DNA of 9,036 bases from Rhizobacter sp. (lineage in GTDB: Bacteria > Pseudomonadota > Gammaproteobacteria > Burkholderiales > Burkholderiaceae_C). The translations under genes were made by a program, and so were the position numbers. Shown here one piece after another: positions 1-5,693 of the stretch (within the stretch, counting starts at the first letter, position 1; each line of letters opens with the position of its first letter). The notes under the pieces are model-generated. The model saw only the letters and a list, made by a program, of their open reading frames with translations, was not told where the DNA came from and searched no databases. The DNA lies in contig JANYFX010000629.1 of NCBI GenBank assembly GCA_025359585.1, positions 1 through 9,036 on the forward strand, read 5' to 3'.

Positions 1-2
1 CC

Positions 3-1046
3 TTCTGGCTGATCTGGGCCTTTGCAGGGCGCAAGGCGATGCTGGAAATCTGGCCAGCCATTCTGGTCACCGGCGTGGCGTTCGCGGTGCCGCAGTACCT
101 GGTGTCGAACTTCATCGGGCCGGAGCTGGTCGACATCATTGCGGCGATCGTCTCGATGGCTTCGCTGATCCTGTTCCTGCGGGTCTGGCAGCCGAAGAAG
201 CTGTGGACTTCGCCGACGATGCGCGGCAAGGACGTGAGCGCCGCCGAGGCCAAACCAGCGCAACCCATCGTGCGGCACTCGACCGCCGAACTGGTTCGTG
301 CCTGGGCGCCCTGGGCCATCCTGTCGGTGTTCGTCTTCGTCTGGGGGCTGCCCGGCTTCAAGGCCTACCTCAACGGCCTGTTCGCGCCCACATTCCCGAT
401 CGACGGCCTGCACAACCTCATCATGAAAGTGCCACCGGTCGTACCCAAGCCGCACCCGGAAGCGGCGGTCTACACGCTGAACCTGTTGTCGGCCACCGGC
501 ACCGGCATCCTGCTGTCGGCGATCGTCGGCGCGCTGGTGATGAAGTACAACCCGATCGAGATCGTCGGCAACTACTTCAAGACCTTCTGGCTGGTGCGCT
601 ACTCGCTGCTGACCATCGTGCTGATGCTGGCGCTGGGCACGCTCACCCGCTTCTCGGGCACCGACACCACGCTCGGCCTGGCGTTCGCCAACACCGGTGT
701 GTTCTACCCGTTCTTCGGCACGCTGATGGGCTGGATCGGCGTGGCGATGACGGGCTCCGACACGGCCTCCAACGTGCTCTTCGGCGGCATGCAGAAAGTG
801 GCGGCCGAGCAGCTCGGGCTGAGCGCGAACCTGATGGGTGCGGCCAACAGCTCGGGCGGCGTGATGGGCAAGATGATCGACGCGCAGTCGATCGTCGTGG
901 CCTCCACCGCGACGCGCTGGTTCAACCACGAAGGCGACATCCTGCGCTACGTGTTCTTCCACTCGATCGCGCTGGCCTCGCTGGTCGGCCTGTACGTGAC
1001 GCTGCAGGCTTATGTGTGGCCATTCACGCTGATGGTGGTCCGGTGA
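3..1046 (+). CDS. lldP: L-lactate/glycolate permease, LctP family (5' truncated)
   Basis: Inner-membrane symporter of the LctP (lactate permease) family, which includes E. coli LldP and GlcA and imports L-lactate, D-lactate and glycolate. The reading frame is open from base 3 with no stop, so the gene starts before the window; 347 residues are visible against about 550 in the family. About seven hydrophobic segments can be seen, near visible residues 15-35, 43-62, 100-118, 157-182, 195-217, 225-250 and 317-345. The conserved family core is present: SGTDTTLGLAFANTG (about residue 218), then GSDTASNVLFG (about 251) and NSSGGVMGKMIDAQS (about 282). A charged, Ala/Pro-rich loop lies near visible residues 65-95. 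The gene ends 59 bases before glcD, so the two are probably cotranscribed, and the glcDEF neighbours point to glycolate or lactate as substrate. The sequence cannot choose among these acids; glcA would be an equally fair name. The first ATG in view (base 39) is internal, not the start. Confidence 0.93.
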   Translation, partial: FWLIWAFAGRKAMLEIWPAILVTGVAFAVPQYLVSNFIGPELVDIIAAIVSMASLILFLRVWQPKKLWTSPTMRGKDVSAAEAKPAQPIVRHSTAELVRAWAPWAILSVFVFVWGLPGFKAYLNGLFAPTFPIDGLHNLIMKVPPVVPKPHPEAAVYTLNLLSATGTGILLSAIVGALVMKYNPIEIVGNYFKTFWLVRYSLLTIVLMLALGTLTRFSGTDTTLGLAFANTGVFYPFFGTLMGWIGVAMTGSDTASNVLFGGMQKVAAEQLGLSANLMGAANSSGGVMGKMIDAQSIVVASTATRWFNHEGDILRYVFFHSIALASLVGLYVTLQAYVWPFTLMVVR

Positions 1047-1105
1047 CCGTGACGGGCGCTACAGTGCAGCTCCATGCACACACTCTCCCGCCCGGGACTC
1101 CGGCC

Positions 1106-2620
1106 ATGAGCGCGCCGTTGCCCAGCGGCGTCGGTGCCGCCGCCAACGAAGCCACGCAGCGCGCGCTGCGCCAGACCGAGGTCGTTGCCGCGCTGTCGGC
1201 GCTGCTGCCGGCCCACGCGCTGCTGTGGCATGCCGAAGACACTGTGCCCTACGAGTGCGACGGCCTCACCGCCTACCGCGAGCAGCCTCTGGTGGTGGTG
1301 TTGCCAGAGACCGAAGCGCAGGTCGCGGCCGTGCTGCGCGAGTGCCACCGCCTGAACGTGCCGGTGGTCGCGCGTGGCGCCGGCACCGGGCTGTCGGGCG
1401 GGGCCTTGCCGATCCGGCTGGGCGTGACGCTGAGCCTGGCCAAGTTCAACAAGATCACCAGGCTCGACCCGGTCTCGCGCACCGCCGTCGTCCAGTGCGG
1501 CGTGCGCAACCTCGCGATCAGCGAGGCGGCCGCGCCCTACGGCCTGTACTACGCGCCCGACCCGAGCAGCCAGATCGCCTGCACCATCGGCGGCAACGTG
1601 GCCGAAAACTCCGGCGGCGTGCACTGCCTGAAATACGGGCTAACACTCCACAACGTGCTGCGCGTGCGCGGCTTCACGGTCAGTGGCGAGCCGGTCGACT
1701 TCGGCTCCGAAGCGCTCGACTGCGCCGGCCTCGACCTGATGACGATCCTGGTCGGCAGCGAAGGCATGCTCGCAGTCACGCTCGAAGTGACCGTGAAACT
1801 CGTGCCCAAGCCGCAGCTCGCGCGCTGCATCATGGCCAGCTTCGACGACATCCGCAAAGCCGGCGACGCGGTCGCCAACGTGATCGCCGCCGGCATCATC
1901 CCGGCCGGGCTGGAGATGATGGACAAGCCGATGACGGCGGCGGTCGAAGACTACGTGCACGCCGGCTACGACCTGAATGCGGCCGCGATCCTGCTGTGCG
2001 AGAGCGACGGCACGCCCGAAGAAGTGGCCGAAGAGATCGGCCGCATGGAAGCCGTGCTCGGCTCGAGCGGCGCGACGCGCATCGAGGTGAGCCAGAACGA
2101 AGCGCAGCGCCTGAAGTTCTGGAGCGGCCGCAAGAACGCGTTCCCCGCCACCGGCCGCCTGAGCCCAGACTACATGTGCATGGACTCGACGATTCCGCGC
2201 AGCCGCCTGGCCGACATCCTGCTCGCCATTGGCGAGATGGAAAAGAAGTACGGCCTGCGCTGCGCCAACGTCTTTCATGCCGGCGACGGCAACCTGCACC
2301 CGCTGATCATGTTCGACGCCAACGACGCCGACCAGCTGCACCGCTGCGAGCTGTTCGGCGCCGACATTCTGGAGCGCAGCGTCGAGATGGGCGGCACGGT
2401 CTCGGGCGAGCACGGCGTGGGTGTCGAAAAACTCTCGGCGATGTGCGTGCAGTTCTCGGCCACCGAGCGCGAGCAGATGCTGTCGCTCAAGCGCGCCTTC
2501 GACCCCAAGGAATTGTTGAACCCGGGCAAGGCGATCCCGTCGCTGGCGCGCTGCGCCGAGTACGGGAAGATGCACGTGCGGCGCGGGCTGCTGCCGTTCG
2601 CGGACATCTCCCGCTTCTGA
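1106..2620 (+). CDS. glcD: Glycolate oxidase subunit GlcD (FAD-linked)
   Basis: Catalytic flavoprotein of the GlcDEF complex, which oxidises glycolate to glyoxylate (the E. coli enzyme also takes D-lactate) and delivers electrons to the respiratory chain. The product is 504 residues; E. coli GlcD is 499. The N-terminal PCMH-type FAD-binding domain spans roughly residues 58-240, with RGAGTGLSGGA (90-100), DPSSQIACTIGGNVAENSGG (152-171) and VGSEGMLAV (216-224). The C-terminal FAD-oxidase domain carries SGRKNAFP (340-347), HAGDGNLHP (391-399, the His-rich active-site motif), SGEHGVG (433-439) and DPKELLNPGKA (466-476). The ATG at 1106 is chosen because it gives the family length. The frame stays open back to base 203, but that extension runs through the permease gene and encodes Arg-rich, non-homologous sequence. 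A weak GGGA lies 8 bases upstream of the start. glcE follows after 13 bases. Confidence 0.95.
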   Translation: MSAPLPSGVGAAANEATQRALRQTEVVAALSALLPAHALLWHAEDTVPYECDGLTAYREQPLVVVLPETEAQVAAVLRECHRLNVPVVARGAGTGLSGGALPIRLGVTLSLAKFNKITRLDPVSRTAVVQCGVRNLAISEAAAPYGLYYAPDPSSQIACTIGGNVAENSGGVHCLKYGLTLHNVLRVRGFTVSGEPVDFGSEALDCAGLDLMTILVGSEGMLAVTLEVTVKLVPKPQLARCIMASFDDIRKAGDAVANVIAAGIIPAGLEMMDKPMTAAVEDYVHAGYDLNAAAILLCESDGTPEEVAEEIGRMEAVLGSSGATRIEVSQNEAQRLKFWSGRKNAFPATGRLSPDYMCMDSTIPRSRLADILLAIGEMEKKYGLRCANVFHAGDGNLHPLIMFDANDADQLHRCELFGADILERSVEMGGTVSGEHGVGVEKLSAMCVQFSATEREQMLSLKRAFDPKELLNPGKAIPSLARCAEYGKMHVRRGLLPFADISRF

Positions 2621-2633
2621 CAATCCGCGCCGC

Positions 2634-3752
2634 ATGAGCCCCACTGACCCCGCCCTGCAAGTTCTCATCGACCGCATTCACAGCGCCCGCTCCGCCGGCG
2701 CGCAGCTCTGCATTCGCGGCGGTGGCAGCAAGGACTTTTACGGCGAAGCGCCACAGGGCGAGGTGCTCGACACGCGCATCCTCGAAGGCACCTCCAGCTA
2801 CGAACCCAGCGAGCTCGTTGTCACCACGCGCTGCGGCACGTCGCTGGCCGAACTCGAAGCGCTGCTCGCCACCAAGGGCCAGTGCCTGCCCTTCGAGCCA
2901 CCGCACTTCGGCGACTCGGAGCTGAACGCTTCGAGTCGCGGCGCCACGGTCGGCGGCATGGTCGCCGCCGGCCTGTCGGGCCCGTCGCGCGCGGCCACGG
3001 GCTCGGTGCGCGACTATGTGCTCGGCGCCACCATCCTGAACGGCAACGGCGAGGTGCTGAGCTTCGGCGGGCAGGTGATGAAGAACGTCGCCGGCTACGA
3101 CGTGTCGCGCCTGATGGCCGGCTCGATGGGCACGCTCGGCGTGATCCTCGAAGTCTCGCTGAAGGTGCTGCCGGTCGCGCCCGCGTCGCTCACGCTGCGC
3201 CTCGAGATGGACCAGGCCACGGCCATCGCGCAACTCAACTCATGGGGCGGCCTGCCGCTGCCACTGAACGCCAGCGCCTGGTGGGACGGCAACCTGATCC
3301 TGCGCCTGCGCGGCGCGCTCGCTGCGGTGCAGGCGGCGCGCGCGCGGCTCGGCGGCGACATGGTCGGCCCCGAGCACGCCTTGCCGTTCTGGGACGGCCT
3401 GCGCAACCACGACGACGAGTTTTTCGTGAAAGCGCGCGAGGCCGTGAAGCTAGGGGCCACGCTCTGGCGCATCTCGGTGCCACAGATCACGGCGCCACTC
3501 GCGCTCTCGGGCGAAATGATGATCGAATGGGGCGGCGCGCAGCGTTGGCTCTGCAGCGCCTTGCCAGCCTCGACCGTGCGCGACGTGGTGGCGCGCGTCG
3601 GCGGCCATGCCACGCTGTTCGCAGCGCTCGACAAGAGCGCGGGTGCCTTCGCGCCGCTGCAGTCGCCGCTCGACCGCATCCACCGCGAAATCAAGAAGTC
3701 CTTCGACCCCTCGGGCATCTTCAACCCCGGCCGCCTCTACCCCGGGCTCTGA
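2634..3752 (+). CDS. glcE: Glycolate oxidase subunit GlcE (FAD-binding)
   Basis: Second flavin-binding subunit of glycolate oxidase, required for GlcDEF activity. The product is 372 residues against about 350 in E. coli. Its PCMH-type FAD-binding fold is recognisable from IRGGGSKDFYG (27-37), GGMVAAGLSGPSRAATGSVRD (107-127, family FAD contact region) and VAGYDVSRLMAGSMGTLG (152-169). The protein ends with the short oxidase tail RIHREIKKSFDPSGIFNPGR (348-367), matching the DP-x-x-x-x-NPGR closing motif shared with GlcD. It lacks the HAGDGNLHP and SGEHGVG motifs of GlcD, as expected for GlcE. The start at 2634 lies 13 bases after the glcD stop, and no clear Shine-Dalgarno is seen, so translational coupling to glcD is likely (inference). 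A lone FAD-binding oxidase is the alternative, but the position between glcD and glcF settles it. Confidence 0.94.
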   Translation: MSPTDPALQVLIDRIHSARSAGAQLCIRGGGSKDFYGEAPQGEVLDTRILEGTSSYEPSELVVTTRCGTSLAELEALLATKGQCLPFEPPHFGDSELNASSRGATVGGMVAAGLSGPSRAATGSVRDYVLGATILNGNGEVLSFGGQVMKNVAGYDVSRLMAGSMGTLGVILEVSLKVLPVAPASLTLRLEMDQATAIAQLNSWGGLPLPLNASAWWDGNLILRLRGALAAVQAARARLGGDMVGPEHALPFWDGLRNHDDEFFVKAREAVKLGATLWRISVPQITAPLALSGEMMIEWGGAQRWLCSALPASTVRDVVARVGGHATLFAALDKSAGAFAPLQSPLDRIHREIKKSFDPSGIFNPGRLYPGL

Positions 3753-3765
3753 ACGGCACGCACGC

Positions 3766-5004
3766 ATGCAAACCAACCTCGCCCCGCAATTCAAAGGCAC
3801 GCCCGAAGGCATCGAGGCCGAAGCGATCCTGCGCAAGTGTGTGCACTGCGGCTTCTGCACCGCGACCTGCCCGACGTATCAGTTGCTCGGCGACGAACTC
3901 GACGGGCCGCGCGGCCGCATCTACCTGATGAAGCAGATGCTCGAAGGCGCGCCTGTCACGCGCAGCACGCAGCAGCACCTCGACCGCTGCCTGACCTGCC
4001 GCAACTGCGAAAGCACCTGCCCTTCGGGCGTGCAGTACGGCAACCTGGTCGAGATCGGCCGGCGCCTCGTCGACGAGCGTGTGCCGCGCCCTGCGAGCGA
4101 CAAAGCGGTGCGCTGGCTGCTGAAGGAAGGCCTGACCTCGCCGCTGTTCGCCCCGGCGATGAAGCTCGGCCAGATGGTGCGCCCGCTGCTGCCCGAGTCG
4201 CTGAAGAACAAGGTGCCCGGCAAGGCACCGGCGCGCGCCCACCACTGGCCCACACGCGAGCACAAACGCAAGGTCTTGATGCTGATGGGCTGCGTGCAGC
4301 CGGCGATGATGCCCAACATCAACAGCGCCACCGCACGCGTGCTCGACGCCGCCGGCATCCAGACGGTGGTGGCCGACGAAGCCGGCTGCTGCGGCGCGAT
4401 CCGCACCCACCTGAACGATCACGAAGGCGGCTTGAACGACATGCGCCGCAACATCGACGCGTGGTGGCCGCTGGTCTCCAATGGCGGCGCGTTCGAGGCG
4501 ATCGTGATGAACGCCTCGGGCTGCGGCGTCACGGTGAAGGAATACGGCCACGCGCTGGCGGGCGACCCGGCCTATGCCGACAAGGCAAAGCGCATCAGCG
4601 AACTCACGCGCGACCTGAGCGAGCTGCTGCCCGACCTGGTGGCCGCGCTCAAGCCGAAGCTGCGGATGCGCAACGTCGACACCCACCTCGCCTTTCACCC
4701 GCCGTGCACGCTGCAGCACGGCCAGCAACTGCGGGGTGGTGTCGAAACCCACCTGAATGCACTCGGCTTCAACGTGCAATTGGCCACGGTTGAAGCCCAC
4801 CTGTGCTGCGGCTCGGCCGGCACCTATTCGGTGCTGCAACCCCAGCTCGCATACCAGCTGCGCGACCGCAAGCTGGCGAACCTGGCACCGCTGGAAGCGC
4901 AGACCATCGTCTCGGCCAACATCGGCTGCATCCAGCACCTGCAGACCGGCACCACAACAAAGGTGCGGCACTGGGTCGAAGTGCTGGACGACGCACTGGC
5001 GTAG
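3766..5004 (+). CDS. glcF: Glycolate oxidase iron-sulfur subunit GlcF
   Basis: Iron-sulfur subunit that carries electrons from the GlcD/GlcE flavins toward the membrane quinone pool. The product is 412 residues; E. coli GlcF is 407. Two 4Fe-4S ferredoxin motifs are complete: Cys25, 28, 31, 35 (CVHCGFCTATCP) and Cys75, 78, 81, 85 (CLTCRNCESTCP). Two cysteine-rich CCG domains follow. The first contains MGCVQP (Cys176), AGCCGA (Cys208-209) and ASGCG (Cys253). The second contains HPPC (Cys314), LCCGSAG (Cys347-348) and IGC (Cys388). CCG domains are typical of heterodisulfide-reductase-like and lactate/glycolate oxidase electron-transfer subunits. The ATG at 3766 is chosen because it lies 13 bases past the glcE stop and gives the family length; the frame is open further back but overlaps glcE. 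No strong ribosome binding site is seen. No glcG or glcB homologue follows, unlike the E. coli glcDEFGB order. Confidence 0.95.
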   Translation: MQTNLAPQFKGTPEGIEAEAILRKCVHCGFCTATCPTYQLLGDELDGPRGRIYLMKQMLEGAPVTRSTQQHLDRCLTCRNCESTCPSGVQYGNLVEIGRRLVDERVPRPASDKAVRWLLKEGLTSPLFAPAMKLGQMVRPLLPESLKNKVPGKAPARAHHWPTREHKRKVLMLMGCVQPAMMPNINSATARVLDAAGIQTVVADEAGCCGAIRTHLNDHEGGLNDMRRNIDAWWPLVSNGGAFEAIVMNASGCGVTVKEYGHALAGDPAYADKAKRISELTRDLSELLPDLVAALKPKLRMRNVDTHLAFHPPCTLQHGQQLRGGVETHLNALGFNVQLATVEAHLCCGSAGTYSVLQPQLAYQLRDRKLANLAPLEAQTIVSANIGCIQHLQTGTTTKVRHWVEVLDDALA

Positions 5005-5021
5005 TGCACGAGGCGCCGGAC

Positions 5022-5048
5022 TCAAGGTTCCGGAAGGCTTGCCGATAC
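5022..5048 (+). promoter_or_regulatory. Predicted sigma-28 (FliA) flagellar-class promoter
   Basis: The -35 element TCAAGGTT (5022-5029) and the -10 element GCCGATAC (5041-5048) are separated by exactly 11 bases. Compared with the enterobacterial FliA consensus TAAAGTTT-N11-GCCGATAA this is 6/8 plus 7/8, and TCAAG is the -35 core commonly seen for FliA in pseudomonads. Transcription would be expected to begin near 5055, leaving an untranslated leader of about 60 bases before the Cache-domain gene at 5118. Chemoreceptor genes are classic FliA targets, and the next two genes are a sensor protein and an MCP, so the context agrees. The match was found by eye; no genome-wide background was computed. 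Confidence 0.72.
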
Positions 5049-5117
5049 ACAGGGCGTCCCCATGCCCGCGGCCGGACTCGGTCGCATCGTCAAACCTTAT
5101 TCCGGACTGGATCCAAC

Positions 5118-5609
5118 ATGAAACGCCCCCTCATTGCCGCTGCCGCCGTCGTGATGCTCGCTGCCTTTGGCGCGGCCCACGCCGAAGACCCGAAAGCCAC
5201 CATCGCCGACCTCGATGCACGTCTGGCCAAGATCGGCGCCGCCAAGCTCGACGGCACCGAAAAGGTCGGCGAGAAGACCGTGCCGGCGCTCTACTTCGGC
5301 GAGCGCAAGATCAACAACAACTACGACGTGGTCGACGCCGTGCGCAAGGCGCACAACGCCACCGCCACCGTGTTCGTGAAAGACGGCGACGAATTCGTGC
5401 GCGTCAGCACCAACGTGCTCACGCCCGAAGGCAAACGCGGCGTCGGCACACAACTGGCCCGCAACAAGGCCTATGAAGCAGTCATCGCCGGCTCGCAGTA
5501 CTGCGGCCCGATCGACGTGCTCGGCACCGCCTTCGACGCCTGCTACAACCCGATCAAGGACGCCTCCGGCAAGCTGATCGGCGTGAGCTACATCGGCCAC
5601 AAGAAGTAA
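5118..5609 (+). CDS. Secreted single-Cache-domain protein
   Basis: A 163-residue protein that is probably periplasmic. Residues 1-22 form a clear Sec signal peptide: basic MKRP, a hydrophobic Ala/Val/Leu core, then AHA before Glu23. The mature part resembles the extracellular Cache sensor fold (Cache_3/Cache_2 type) normally found in chemoreceptors and sensor kinases: VPALYFGERKINNNYDVVD (55-73), ATATVFVKDGDEFVRVST (81-98), then GVGTQLARNKAYEAV (108-122) and YNPIKDASGKLIGVSYIG (143-160). It has no membrane anchor after the signal peptide and no signalling domain, so it must act through a partner. Cys129 and Cys142 are the only cysteines and may form a disulfide. The start at 5118 is set by the signal peptide. 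It lies between a sigma-28-like promoter and an MCP gene 84 bases downstream, which suggests a soluble ligand-binding partner for that receptor (inference). The ligand is unknown; small carboxylates are common for Cache domains. Confidence 0.85.
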   Translation: MKRPLIAAAAVVMLAAFGAAHAEDPKATIADLDARLAKIGAAKLDGTEKVGEKTVPALYFGERKINNNYDVVDAVRKAHNATATVFVKDGDEFVRVSTNVLTPEGKRGVGTQLARNKAYEAVIAGSQYCGPIDVLGTAFDACYNPIKDASGKLIGVSYIGHKK

Positions 5610-5648
5610 GCACGCCTCTTCTCGCGTGACCCTCTGCCCAGCCCGACC

Positions 5649-5673
5649 CGGGTTGGAGCAGGGCATCAACCCG
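5649..5673 (+). other. Hairpin in the leader of the MCP gene
   Basis: CGGGTTG (5649-5655) pairs perfectly with CAACCCG (5667-5673), giving a 7-bp stem with an 11-base loop (one more G-U pair possible). It lies between the Cache gene and the MCP, ending 20 bases before the MCP start and 9 bases before its GGAAG. No T-tract follows, so it is not a typical intrinsic terminator. It could protect the upstream message end or tune MCP translation, or be chance in GC-rich DNA. Confidence 0.35.
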
Positions 5674-5682
5674 AAGCCTCCC

Positions 5683-5687
5683 GGAAG
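5683..5687 (+). promoter_or_regulatory. Ribosome binding site of the MCP gene
   Basis: GGAAG lies 6 bases before the ATG at 5694, a reasonable Shine-Dalgarno position. It supports this start, which also gives a short cytoplasmic N-terminus before the first membrane helix. Confidence 0.6.
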
Positions 5688-5693
5688 CTTGCC

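Noticed and set aside
203..1105. The glcD reading frame stays open about 900 bases upstream through the permease gene, giving an apparent 805-residue protein.
   Set aside because: The extension is Arg/Ala/Gly-rich with no domain, overlaps a well-supported permease in another frame, and the ATG at 1106 gives the normal GlcD length. It is a high-GC shadow.
1047..1105. The 59-base gap between permease and glcD as a separate promoter region.
   Set aside because: No -35/-10 pair, sigma-54 site or operator-like dyad was seen; the gap is short enough for read-through transcription.
3721..5025. A 434-residue open frame on the minus strand across glcF.
   Set aside because: It is antisense to a gene with full iron-sulfur motifs, has His/Arg/Ala-rich composition typical of reverse-frame translation, and shows no recognisable domain.
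5016..5033. Short inverted repeat CCGGA / TCCGG just after glcF as a terminator.
   Set aside because: Only a 5-bp stem with an 8-base loop and no T-tract, and it overlaps the better-supported sigma-28 promoter.
5016..5108. Three copies of CCGGACT (5016, 5072, 5102) as possible regulator sites.
   Set aside because: Seven-base GC-rich words recur by chance in such DNA; spacings of 56 and 30 bases are not helically regular and no dyad symmetry is seen.
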